Of a stretch of 64,000 nt of DNA, positions 45,882 through 56,700 are shown piece after piece. Source of the stretch: Nocardioides iriomotensis (GTDB lineage: Bacteria; Actinomycetota; Actinomycetes; Propionibacteriales; Nocardioidaceae). The stretch covers positions 124,001 to 188,000 of the forward strand of contig NZ_SDPU01000028.1 of assembly GCF_004168035.1 (NCBI RefSeq). Direction: 5' to 3'. The number at the start of each line of letters is the position of its first letter. Within the stretch, counting starts at the first letter, position 1. Below the pieces are notes generated by a model. That model searched no databases and was not told the origin of the DNA. It worked only from the letters and a program-made list of their open reading frames with translations. A program made the translations under genes and the position numbers.

Positions 45882-46757
45882 TCACCCGGTCAGGTCGCGT
45901 ACCCCGGCCACGACATGGCCGCGGGCCGGCTTCCACTCCGGGTGCAGCCGGGCCGGGTCGCCGGTGGTCACCACGATCAGGTCGAGATCGGGAAAGGCCG
46001 AGACGTGCTGGCCGGCCCAGCCGCCCATGAACCAGCCGTCGCGGGTGACCCAGGTGAGGTACCCGTAGCCACAGCCCTCGGGCGCACCGCCCTTGGTCCA
46101 CGCGGTCGTCATGTCGGTGACCCAGGTGGGGTCGACGAGCCCGTGCCCGCCCTCGTGCACGAGCCGCCCGAGCCGGGCCAGGTCGGTCGCGGCGATCTCC
46201 AGGTGGCCGGTGCCGACGCGGTACCCCTCCGGGTCGCAGCGCCAGCGCACCTCGCCGATCCCGAGCAGGTCGAACAGGTGCCGCCGCGCAACCCTGAGCA
46301 GGTCGTCGCCGAAAGCCTCGGTCAGCCGGATCGCGAGCAGGTGGGCGGCGCCGTTGTCGTAGCGGAACCGGGTGCCGGGCGCCCACGTGCGCTTCACGTC
46401 GCGCAACGCGTCGCCCCAGCCGTGCAGCATCGACATCACGTCGTCGATGTCCTCCGGCGCAGCGGCCACGCCGCGCGTCATCGTCAGCACGTGCCGCACG
46501 GTCGCGGCGTCGGGGCCGTCCCCGTCGACCGGGTCGTCGAGCGTCAGCCGGCCCTCGTCGATCGCGATGCCGGTCAGGACGCCCAGCACCGTCTTGGTGA
46601 CCGAGAAGCAGTCCCGCAGCTCGCCGGGCAGCAGCCGGGCGTCGTGCACCAGCTGACCCGACTGCACGACGACGAGGTCGGCGGTGTGCGCGGTGCGCGG
46701 GTCGGCGGTGATCCGGTCCTGGAGCTCCTGGCTCCACGCCGACCAGTCGACGTTCAC
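45882..46757 (-). CDS. serine hydrolase, beta-lactamase/transpeptidase fold
   Basis: 291 residues from GTG 46757. The SxxK nucleophile motif (CFSVTKTVLG) and YxN motif (FRYDNGAAHLL) of class C beta-lactamase-like esterases are present; the third motif may be AGQH near residue 255 in place of KTG/HxG. No signal peptide. Reaction unknown (esterase, amidase or peptidase). Last gene of the purA-purD-purB-SRPBCC run, overlapping the SRPBCC stop by GTGA. Confidence 0.82.
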   Translation of the reverse strand: MNVDWSAWSQELQDRITADPRTAHTADLVVVQSGQLVHDARLLPGELRDCFSVTKTVLGVLTGIAIDEGRLTLDDPVDGDGPDAATVRHVLTMTRGVAAAPEDIDDVMSMLHGWGDALRDVKRTWAPGTRFRYDNGAAHLLAIRLTEAFGDDLLRVARRHLFDLLGIGEVRWRCDPEGYRVGTGHLEIAATDLARLGRLVHEGGHGLVDPTWVTDMTTAWTKGGAPEGCGYGYLTWVTRDGWFMGGWAGQHVSAFPDLDLIVVTTGDPARLHPEWKPARGHVVAGVRDLTG

Positions 46758-47194
46758 GCCTCGAGGACGGCTTTGAGCCGGGCGAGGTCGGCGCCGATGC
46801 TGCGGCGCACCTGGGCCGCCATCAGCGGCCGGAAGAGCCCGAAGAACCGCCCCGGGTCACCGGTGGCCCGGATACCGACGTCGGTGGCGGTGCCGCCGTC
46901 GGCGGGCGCCAGCTCGTAGCGGACGAGCATCGGGAACGGCTTGTCGACCTTCAGCTCCACGAGCCGGTCCGGCTCGTGCGCGGTGACGACGTAGCCGTAG
47001 TCGAACTCCCGGCCGAGGAACCGCGCCGTCCGCACCACGGTGTGCCCCTCGCGCAGCGGCCCCGGCTGGTCCGGCCGGCTGCTGGTGATGCCGCCGGTCC
47101 AGGCGAGGTCGTGGGCGGGGTCGAACATGTACGCCGCGACCTCGGCGGGACGGCGGGCGATCCGGACGCTGGGCCGGACGTCGACGAGGCTCAT
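46754..47194 (-). CDS. SRPBCC (START-like) domain protein
   Basis: 146 residues. Polyketide_cyc/SRPBCC-type helix-grip fold: VRPSVRIARRPAEVAAYMFD at the start, FLGREFDYGYVVTAHEPDR in the beta sheet and the long C-terminal helix AAQVRRSIGADLARLKAVLE. Binds a hydrophobic ligand or acts as a cyclase/aromatase; role unknown. Two bases after purB and four-base overlap with the serine hydrolase, so it is part of the purine operon. Confidence 0.82.
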   Translation of the reverse strand: MSLVDVRPSVRIARRPAEVAAYMFDPAHDLAWTGGITSSRPDQPGPLREGHTVVRTARFLGREFDYGYVVTAHEPDRLVELKVDKPFPMLVRYELAPADGGTATDVGIRATGDPGRFFGLFRPLMAAQVRRSIGADLARLKAVLEA

Positions 47195-47196
47195 GG

Positions 47197-48615
47197 TCAG
47201 AGGATGGCGCCGGGGGCGTACGCCGCCGCGTCGGGGTGGCGCGCGGCGACCTCCTCGACCCGCCGTACGACGGTGTCGACCTGGGCGACGGCGGCACCGG
47301 TGAAGGTGATCGGGTCGGCGACCAGCGACGCGAGCTGCTGCCCGGTGAGCCCGAGCCGCTCGTCGGCGGCGAGCCGCGCGAACACGTCGTTGTCGGCCTG
47401 GCCCTGCCGCATCGCCAGCGCGACCCCGACGGCCGCCTCCTTGATCGCCTCGTGGGCGGTCTCGCGGCCGACGCCGTTGCGGACGGCCGCCATCAGCACC
47501 TTGGTGGTGGCGAGGAACGGCAGGTAGCGGTCGAGCTCGCGCTGCACGACGGCCGGGAACGCCCCGAACTCGTCGAGCACCGTGAGGAAGGTCTGGAACA
47601 GCCCGTCGGCGGCGAAGAACGCGTCGGGCAGCGCCACCCGTCGTACGACGGAGCAGGAGACGTCGCCTTCGTTCCACTGGTCGCCGGCGAGCTCGCCGAC
47701 CATCGACAGGTAGCCGCGGAGCACGACGGCCAGGCCGTTGACGCGCTCGCAGGAACGGGTGTTCATCTTGTGCGGCATCGCCGAGGAGCCGACCTGGCCC
47801 TCCTTGAAGCCCTCGGTGACCAGCTCGATGCCGGCCATCAGCCGGATCGTGGTGGCCAGGTTGGACGGGCCGGCGACGACCTGGACCAGCGCGGAGAGCA
47901 CGTCGAAGTCGAGGCTCCGCGGGTAGACCTGGCCGACGCTGGTCAGCACGTGGTCGAAGCCGAGGTGGGCGGCGACGCGCTGCTCGAGGTCCTCGAGCTT
48001 GGCGGCGTCGCCGTCGAGCAGGTCGAGCATGTCCTGCGCGGTGCCGACGGGGCCCTTGATGCCGCGCAGCGGGTAGCGCGCGAGCAGGTCCTCGAGCCGG
48101 TCGAGGGCGACGAGCATCTCGTCGGCGATCGTGGCGAACCGCTTGCCGAGCGTGGTCGCCTGGGCGGCGACGTTGTGGGAGCGGCCGGCCATGACCAGCG
48201 TCTGGTGCTCCGCGGCGAGCCGGGCCAGCCGGGCCAGCGTGGCGACGACCCGGTCGCGCACGAGCAGCAGGGAGGAGCGGACCTGCAGCTGCTCGACGTT
48301 CTCGGTGAGGTCGCGGGAGGTCATCCCCTTGTGGATGTGCTCGTGCCCGGCGAGCGCGCAGAACTCCTCGATGCGCGCCTTCACGTCGTGGCGGGTCACC
48401 CGCTCGCGCGCGGCGATCGAGTCGAGGTCGACCTTGTCGACGACGGCCTCGTAGGCCTCGACGACGCCGTCGGGCACGGCGATGCCGAGGTCGCGCTGGG
48501 CCTTCAGCACCGCGATCCAGAGCTGCCGCTCGAGCACGATCTTGTGCTCGGGCGACCAGATCGCGGCCAGGTCGGCGCCGGCGTAACGGGTGGCGAGGAC
48601 GTTCGGGACGGTCAT
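47197..48615 (-). CDS. purB: adenylosuccinate lyase
   Basis: 472 residues from ATG 48615. Splits SAICAR to AICAR plus fumarate and adenylosuccinate to AMP plus fumarate. Family blocks: HEHIHKGMTSRDLTEN, MAGRSHNVAAQATTLGKRFA (catalytic His) and the mobile signature loop GSSAMPHKMNTRSCERVNGL with its catalytic serine. Eight bases after purD, two before the SRPBCC gene. Confidence 0.96.
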   Translation of the reverse strand: MTVPNVLATRYAGADLAAIWSPEHKIVLERQLWIAVLKAQRDLGIAVPDGVVEAYEAVVDKVDLDSIAARERVTRHDVKARIEEFCALAGHEHIHKGMTSRDLTENVEQLQVRSSLLLVRDRVVATLARLARLAAEHQTLVMAGRSHNVAAQATTLGKRFATIADEMLVALDRLEDLLARYPLRGIKGPVGTAQDMLDLLDGDAAKLEDLEQRVAAHLGFDHVLTSVGQVYPRSLDFDVLSALVQVVAGPSNLATTIRLMAGIELVTEGFKEGQVGSSAMPHKMNTRSCERVNGLAVVLRGYLSMVGELAGDQWNEGDVSCSVVRRVALPDAFFAADGLFQTFLTVLDEFGAFPAVVQRELDRYLPFLATTKVLMAAVRNGVGRETAHEAIKEAAVGVALAMRQGQADNDVFARLAADERLGLTGQQLASLVADPITFTGAAVAQVDTVVRRVEEVAARHPDAAAYAPGAIL

Positions 48616-48623
48616 GTGTCGGC

Positions 48624-49859
48624 TCAGATTCCTGCGGCGATGTCGGAGCGGTGGTGGGCGCCGTCGATGCGGACCAGCTCGACGCCGGCGTAGGCCTTGG
48701 CCCGGGCGTCGGCGACGTCGCGGCCGACGGAGGTGACGGCGAGGACCCGGCCGCCGGCAGTGACGAGGGTGCCGTCGCGCTCGGCGGTGCCGGCGTGGAT
48801 GACGTGGACGTCGTCGAGGGCGTCGACCTCGTCGAGGCCGTCGATCGGGTCGCCGGTGCGCGGGGACGCCGGGTAGTCCTTGCTGGCCACGACGACAGCG
48901 ACGGCGGCCCCGTCGCGCCACTTCAGCGGGCCGACCTCGTCGAGGCGCCCGTCGGCGGCGGCCTTGAGCACGACCCCGAGCGGCGACTCGAGCAGCGCGA
49001 GCAGCGGCTGGGTCTCGGGGTCGCCGAAGCGGGCGTTGAACTCCACCACCCGGACGCCGCGCTTGGTCAGCGCGAGGCCGGCGTAGAGCAGCCCGCTGAA
49101 CGGCACGCCGCGGCGGCTCATCTCCTCGACGGTGGGCCGGAGCACCCGCTCGGTGACCTCCTCGACGAGACCCTCGGGGGCCCACGGCAGCGGCGTGTAG
49201 GCGCCCATGCCGCCGGTGTTGGGGCCGGCGCCGCCGTCGCCGACCCGCTTGAAGTCCTGGGCCGGCTGCATCGGCAGCACCGTGGTGCCGTCGGTGATCG
49301 CGAACAGCGACACCTCGGGCCCGTCGAGGTACTCCTCGACCACGACCCGCTCGCAGCCGGCGGCGTGGGCCAGCGCCTCGTCGCGGTCGTCGGTCACGAC
49401 GACGCCCTTGCCCGCCGCGAGGCCGTCGTCCTTCACGACGTACGGCGCGCCGAACGCGTCGAGCGCCGCGGCCACCTCGTCGGGGGTGGTGCACACGTGC
49501 GCCAGCGCGGTGGGCACCTCGGCCGCCGCCATCACGTCCTTGGCGAAGGCCTTGGAGCCCTCCAGCACCGCCGCTGCGCCGGACGGGCCGAACACCGAGA
49601 TCCCGGCGTCGCGCACGGCGTCGGCGACGCCGGCGACCAGAGGGGCCTCGGGGCCGACGACGACGAGGTCGACGGCCAGCTCGGTGGCCAGCTTCGCGAC
49701 CGCGGTGCCGTCGAGGGCGTCGACGGGGTGCAGGGCGGCGACGGCGGCCATGCCGGGGTTGCCGGGCGCGGCGTGCACCTCGGTGACCTCGGGGTCGCGC
49801 GCGAGCGCCAGCGCGAGGGCGTGCTCGCGGCCGCCGGTGCCGATGACGAGGACCTTCAT
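48624..49859 (-). CDS. purD: phosphoribosylamine--glycine ligase (GAR synthetase)
   Basis: 411 residues from ATG 49859. ATP-grasp enzyme joining glycine to phosphoribosylamine. MKVLVIGTGGREHALALALA, VVVGPEAPLVAGVAD, YVVKDDGLAAGKGVVV, GGAGPNTGGMGAYTPLP and NARFGDPETQPLL are the characteristic segments, the last with the metal-binding Glu and Asn. Starts two bases after purA. Confidence 0.97.
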   Translation of the reverse strand: MKVLVIGTGGREHALALALARDPEVTEVHAAPGNPGMAAVAALHPVDALDGTAVAKLATELAVDLVVVGPEAPLVAGVADAVRDAGISVFGPSGAAAVLEGSKAFAKDVMAAAEVPTALAHVCTTPDEVAAALDAFGAPYVVKDDGLAAGKGVVVTDDRDEALAHAAGCERVVVEEYLDGPEVSLFAITDGTTVLPMQPAQDFKRVGDGGAGPNTGGMGAYTPLPWAPEGLVEEVTERVLRPTVEEMSRRGVPFSGLLYAGLALTKRGVRVVEFNARFGDPETQPLLALLESPLGVVLKAAADGRLDEVGPLKWRDGAAVAVVVASKDYPASPRTGDPIDGLDEVDALDDVHVIHAGTAERDGTLVTAGGRVLAVTSVGRDVADARAKAYAGVELVRIDGAHHRSDIAAGI

Positions 49860-49861
49860 GC

Positions 49862-52184
<2,323 letters not shown>

Positions 52185-52188
<4 letters not shown>

Positions 52189-53180
52189 ATCCAGCCGCGG
52201 CGGACCGCCTCGACGCCCGCCTCGAACCGCGACGACGCGTCGAGCTCGTCCATCAGGTCCGCCACGCGCCGGCGCACCGTGCGCAGGCTGAGCCCGAGTG
52301 TGCGGGCGATCTGCTCGTCCTTGGCGCCGCGGGCCAGCTGGTCGAGCAGCAGCCGGCGGGCGCTCTCGGCGGGCCCGACCAGGTCGTCGGTGAGGCCGGG
52401 CACCACCAGGGCCCGCTCCCAGAGCGACTCGAACAGCAGGGTCAACGACTGCACCAGGGCGCTCTGCCGCACGACCAGCACCCGGTCGTCGGCCAGGTCG
52501 AAGCGGGTGGGGACCAGCGCCGCGACGTCCCCGACGATCGCCAGCCGTCCGGGCACGGTGCCCAGCACACGGACGTGCTCGCCCATGTCCGCCCGGCGGC
52601 GCAGCACCTCGGGCGCGTCCTCGAGCACGCGCGCGGGGTACACGGCCCGGGACCTGCGTCCCTCCCGGAGGAGCTCGGCCACCCAGCGGTCGGCGAGCCG
52701 GCCCTCCGCGATCCTCCACTGGTCGGGCCGGAACCAGCGCAGCTCACCTGCGGTCTCCAGGGACAGGGCCTCCAGGGTCGGCACGACCTCGTGGCTGCGG
52801 ATGGCCTGGAGCTGGACGTTCTCACCGCGGGCGTGCCGGGTGAGCCGGTGCTCGGCCTCGAGCGCGGGCAGCAGGCCCCGGACCGCGGCGAGCTGCTCGC
52901 GCTGGGCCTGGAGGCGGTGGTGCTCGTCGCTGACGAGCCGGGCGAGCGCCCGCTCGGGCGGGGCCGCGACGAGGTCGTCGACCGCGCGCAGCACCAGGCC
53001 GCGGGTCATCAGGTCGTCGACGGCGTCGGCGAACGCCGAGCTGCCGACGGAAGTGCCGAGGAGCTCGGCGGCGGTGGCGGGCGTCATCGCCGGGACGCGG
53101 AGGAGCGCCCGGTAGAGCCGCTCCTGCCGGTCGGTGAGCCCGAGCACCGCGAGCGGTGAGGGGAGGTCACGTCCGGGCAC
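52185..53180 (-). CDS. TrmB-like/LuxR-type winged-helix transcriptional regulator
   Basis: 331 residues from GTG 53180. N-terminal winged helix of TrmB type (GLTDRQERLYRALLRVPAMT, about 14-33), a middle ligand or effector region (about 120-265) and a C-terminal LuxR HTH (about 275-331: QLARGAKDEQIARTLGLSLR then TVRRRVADLMDELDAS). No receiver domain, so it probably senses a small molecule. Palindromes just upstream of its start suggest autoregulation. Confidence 0.8.
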
Positions 53181-53181
53181 G

Positions 53182-53205
53182 GTGGCATGTTAGTGCCACT
53201 GGCAC
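53182..53205. promoter_or_regulatory. overlapping TGGCA/TGCCA palindromes before the LuxR-type regulator
   Basis: GTGCCA-C-TGGCAC at 53193-53205 is a perfect 6-bp palindrome, and its TGCCA also pairs with TGGCA at 53183-53187. The cluster lies 2-25 bases before the regulator's GTG, where a bound dimer would block initiation. Assignment as operator is inference. Confidence 0.35.
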
Positions 53206-53313
53206 GGAAAGGACATCTTCCTGTGTGCAAATCCTGGCAACCTACTCGCTGAGGCCGACCGGGAACTTCCGCAATCGGGGGATTCTGGGAAACCCGGGTC
53301 GGCCCCACCACGT

Positions 53314-53355
53314 CGAAGCGCCGGAATCGCAGCAGGGGACGATTCCGGCGCTTCG
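53314..53355. terminator. terminator hairpin downstream of DUF3151
   Basis: Perfect 16-bp stem (53314-53329 with 53340-53355) with a 10-base loop, 35 bases beyond the DUF3151 stop on the reverse strand; it would end the malE-to-DUF3151 transcript. The upstream 130 bases hold only the regulator's promoter region. Confidence 0.75.
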
Positions 53356-53390
53356 CCTTTCTCCGATGTCTCCGGTGGGTCGGGTCCGGC

Positions 53391-53828
53391 TCAGCCGAGC
53401 AGCTCGTCCGCGGCGGTCGGGCTCGAGTCCCGCAGGAACGTCGCGCAGCGCTCCGCCTCCGACGTCTCTCCGATCCGGCCGGCCGAGGTCGCCAGCGCCG
53501 CCAGCGCGCGCAGGAAGCCGCGGTTCGGCTCGTGCTCCCACGGCACCGGGCCGTGCCCCTTCCAGCCGTTGCGGCGCAGCAGGTCGAGGCTGCGGTGGTA
53601 GCCGACCCGCGCGTAGGCGTAGGCGGTCACGTCGTCGCGGACCGAGCCCGAGGACGAGGCGAGCGCCGCCTCGGCCAGCGTGGCCCAGGCCAGCGGGGAC
53701 TCGGGGTGGGTGCGGACGACGGCCGCGAGGTCGACCTGCTCGGCGGTCGCGGCGGCGAGCATGGCGGCGGCCGGGTCCTCCGGCAGGTGGGTCGGCGGCG
53801 GGCCGGCCATCAGGTCCTGGAACGTCAT
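53391..53828 (-). CDS. DUF3151 family protein
   Basis: 145 residues from ATG 53828 (ATG 53840 or 53837 would add 3-4 residues). LMAGPPPTHLPEDPAAAML, THPESPLAWATLAEAAL, AYAYARVGYHRSLDLLRRNG and GWKGHGPVPWEHEPNRGFLRAL match this actinobacterial family of unknown function, which looks TPR-like. It follows the GH13 gene by 7-19 bases and probably travels on the mal transcript by read-through. Confidence 0.9.
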   Translation of the reverse strand: MTFQDLMAGPPPTHLPEDPAAAMLAAATAEQVDLAAVVRTHPESPLAWATLAEAALASSSGSVRDDVTAYAYARVGYHRSLDLLRRNGWKGHGPVPWEHEPNRGFLRALAALATSAGRIGETSEAERCATFLRDSSPTAADELLG

Positions 53829-53847
53829 GAGCCCCATCATGCCGCCG

Positions 53848-55725
53848 CTACCGACATCGGTAGAGGTGCGCCCCGGGGCCGGCCGGCAGCCGCACCCTGT
53901 CACGGGACACGTCGGCCGCGGCACCGGCGAGCAGGTCCAGTCCGCCGACGTGCGCGAGCGGCAGCTCGACGCTCGGGTGGTCGGCGCGGGCGACGTGCAC
54001 GAGCAGGGTCTCGTCGTCGTGCTCGCGCAGGAAGGTGAGCGAGTCGTCCTGCACGTGCACCCAGCGCAGGCCGCCGCGGCGCAGCGCGAGGTGGGCGCGC
54101 CGCAGCGCGGTCCAGGCGAGGTACCCGTCGTACGTCGGGTGGTCCCACTCGTCGCGCCGGTCCCACGGCATCGGGGTCCGGGAGTGCTCACCGTCGAGCC
54201 CGGTGAGTCCCAGCTCGTCCCCCATGAACACGACCGGAATGCCGGGCAGGGTCATCTGCAGTGCCAGGCCGAGCAGGTGCTTCTCCCGGCCGAGGCCGTC
54301 GGCGTCGACCCAGCCCGACGTGCCGCCGCCGGCGACGGTGCGGAACCGGGGAGTGTCGTGGGAGTCGAGGTGGGAGGTGGAGGCGACCCGCGACTGCCAG
54401 GGCATAGCGGCGTGCGCGTCGCGGAGCGAGGCGACCACGGCGCCGCCCGGTCGGACCGGGATCGGCGCGGGCAGGCCGAGGAACTGCAGACCGTGGGGCA
54501 CTGCGGAGCCGGGGGCGCCGCCGTTGAGCCACGACCAGACCGGCCGGGTAAAGCCGGCGTAGTCCATCGTCCCGTGCCAGCCGGCGCCGGCGAGGTCGAG
54601 CGACGCGTCGTGGCCGTGCTCGGCGAGCAGCCAGGCGTCGGGCCGCTCGGCGGCCATCGTGCGGCGGATGACCTGAGCGACGTCGTGGGCGTGGTCGTCG
54701 GCGCCGAGCCGACCGGTCATGTTGGCGACGTCGATGCGCCAGCCGTCGAGCCCGTGCCGCAGCCACTGCGCCACCACCGAGTCGGGGCCGTCGTAGAGCC
54801 GGCGGCGCATCTCCGCCGAGCCGTGGTCGAGCTTGGGCAGCGACGGGACGCCGAGCCAGGACTCGTAGCTGCCGTCGTCGTGGATCCGGTAGAAGCCGCG
54901 CTCGGCCGAGGTCGGGTCGGCCTGCGCGGCGAGGAACCACGGGTGCGTCTCGCCGGTGTGGTTGGTGGTCAGGTCGCCGACGACCCGCAGCCCCACCTCG
55001 TGCGCGGCGTCGATCAGCCGGCGCAGCGCCTCGTCGCCACCGAGCACCGGGTCGACCTCGTCGAACGACGCGGCGTCGTAGCGGTGGTTGGAGCGGGCGG
55101 CGAAGAACGGCGTCAGGTAGAGCAGCGTCGCGCCGAGGTCGCGGAGGTGCCCCAGCCGCTCCCGCACCCCGTCGAGCGTGCCGCCGAACCACTGGAACGG
55201 CACGTCGGGGCCGCGGTGCACGACCGGGTCGTCCCAGTCGGCCGGGTTCGCCCACGCGGGCCGTTCCACCGGCTCGCCGCCGTGGGCGTAGCGGTCGGGG
55301 AAGACCTGGTAGCCGACCTGGTCCGGGACCCAGTCGGGCAGCTGGTGCTCGGTCGAGACCCGGAAGTCGCCGGCGTCGGTCACGTCGCGGTCGTGCACGC
55401 CGGCGCCGTTGAGCCAGCGGTACGTGTCGTCGTACCGCAGCAGGAAGCGGTACGACGTCACCGGGTTGCTGACCAGCAGGCCGGCCTCCCACCAGGTGCC
55501 CAGCCCCACAGCGCCGGCAGCCGGGGTGGGGGTGGCCGCGACGATGAACGGCTCACCGTCACGCACCGAGCGCACCCAGACCCCGTCGGGAGGAGTCGCG
55601 CCGGGGCGCGGGTCGTCGGGGACCCACACGCGCACGGTGACCGTGCTGCCGAGCTTCGGAGCCTGGTCGAGGACGTAGCGCGGCGACCCGTCGTGGTGCG
55701 GGTCGAAGAGGTGGGACGGGCTCAC
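53848..55725 (-). CDS. GH13 alpha-amylase family enzyme (neopullulanase/MalZ-like maltodextrin glucosidase)
   Basis: 625 residues from GTG 55725, which overlaps the malG stop (GTGA). An N-terminal CBM34-like beta domain (about 1-120) precedes the barrel: GYQVFPDRYA, DLTTNHTGE (region I), DGWRIDVANMT (region II, nucleophile Asp), WLLAEHGHD (region III, acid/base Glu) and SHLDSHDTPRF (region IV). Without a signal peptide it is cytoplasmic and would cut maltodextrins imported by MalEFG to shorter sugars. Exact specificity is uncertain. Confidence 0.9.
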   Translation of the reverse strand: MSPSHLFDPHHDGSPRYVLDQAPKLGSTVTVRVWVPDDPRPGATPPDGVWVRSVRDGEPFIVAATPTPAAGAVGLGTWWEAGLLVSNPVTSYRFLLRYDDTYRWLNGAGVHDRDVTDAGDFRVSTEHQLPDWVPDQVGYQVFPDRYAHGGEPVERPAWANPADWDDPVVHRGPDVPFQWFGGTLDGVRERLGHLRDLGATLLYLTPFFAARSNHRYDAASFDEVDPVLGGDEALRRLIDAAHEVGLRVVGDLTTNHTGETHPWFLAAQADPTSAERGFYRIHDDGSYESWLGVPSLPKLDHGSAEMRRRLYDGPDSVVAQWLRHGLDGWRIDVANMTGRLGADDHAHDVAQVIRRTMAAERPDAWLLAEHGHDASLDLAGAGWHGTMDYAGFTRPVWSWLNGGAPGSAVPHGLQFLGLPAPIPVRPGGAVVASLRDAHAAMPWQSRVASTSHLDSHDTPRFRTVAGGGTSGWVDADGLGREKHLLGLALQMTLPGIPVVFMGDELGLTGLDGEHSRTPMPWDRRDEWDHPTYDGYLAWTALRRAHLALRRGGLRWVHVQDDSLTFLREHDDETLLVHVARADHPSVELPLAHVGGLDLLAGAAADVSRDRVRLPAGPGAHLYRCR

Positions 55726-56699
55726 CCCTTGACGCCTCCCGCGGTGATGCCGCCGACGATGTAGCGCTGCAGGAACATGAACAGCACCACGACCGGCACC
55801 GCCGTCAGCAGCGCCCCGGCGGCGAACACCCCGAGGTTGTTGGAGCGGTCGGCGTCGATGAGGCCGTAGAGCCCGACCGCCAGCGTCTTCTTCGACCCAG
55901 CCGTGAGGAAGATGCTGGCGAGCAGGAACTCCGCGATCGTCGCGACGAACACCAGCAGGCCGCTCACCGCGAGGATCGGCCGCACCAGCGGGAGGATGAT
56001 CCGGAAGTAGGTCTGCACGTGGCTCGCGCCGTCGATCTTGGCCGCCTCGTCCAGCGAGCTCGGCACCGAGTCGAAGAAGCCCTTGATCAGCCAGACCTGG
56101 CCGAGCGAGCCGCCGAGGAGCACGAGGATGTAGCCGGCCAGCGTGTTGAGCCCGAACGCCGGCACCGCCTCGCCGATCTCGGTGAACAGGAAGTACAGGG
56201 CGACCGCCGCGAGGATCTGCGGGAACATCTGGATCAGCAGCAGGCTGAGCAGGCCCATCCGGCGACCGGTGAACCGGAACCGCGAGAAGGCGTACGCCGC
56301 CAGGGCGCTGCAGAAGATCTGCACGAACGTCACGACCGTGCAGACGACGAGGGTGTTGAGCGCCCACCGCGGGAACTGGATCGACGGCGTCGTGAAGAGC
56401 TCCGTGAAGTTCTGGAGGGAGAACTCCCGCGGGATGACCGTCGTCGAGACGACGGTGCCGAGCGGGTTCAGCGCGGCGGAGATGATGTAGAGGATCGGGA
56501 AGATCGCCCACAGGACGGCGACGATGCCGACGACGTGACGCCAGCCGATCTCCTGGAACCACCGCATGCCGGTGAGCTTGTGCTCGCGCGGCGGCTTCGC
56601 CCCGGGCGGGGTGACGGTGGCGCGCTTCTCCTCGTGGGGCTCGTCGAGCGCCTGCAAGGTCGAGGTGGCGGGGGTGCCGCCGGACACGGGCTGCGACAT
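55722..56699 (-). CDS. malG: maltose/maltodextrin ABC transporter permease MalG
   Basis: 325 residues with a 50-residue cytoplasmic N-terminal extension and six transmembrane segments. The EAA loop that contacts the ATPase is DEAAKIDGASHVQTYFRIIL (from residue 217). The order FTELFTTPSIQFPRWALNTL resembles E. coli MalG. It begins one base after malF and overlaps the GH13 gene by four bases, so the four genes are translationally linked. Confidence 0.93.
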   Translation of the reverse strand: MSQPVSGGTPATSTLQALDEPHEEKRATVTPPGAKPPREHKLTGMRWFQEIGWRHVVGIVAVLWAIFPILYIISAALNPLGTVVSTTVIPREFSLQNFTELFTTPSIQFPRWALNTLVVCTVVTFVQIFCSALAAYAFSRFRFTGRRMGLLSLLLIQMFPQILAAVALYFLFTEIGEAVPAFGLNTLAGYILVLLGGSLGQVWLIKGFFDSVPSSLDEAAKIDGASHVQTYFRIILPLVRPILAVSGLLVFVATIAEFLLASIFLTAGSKKTLAVGLYGLIDADRSNNLGVFAAGALLTAVPVVVLFMFLQRYIVGGITAGGVKG

Positions 56700-56700
56700 G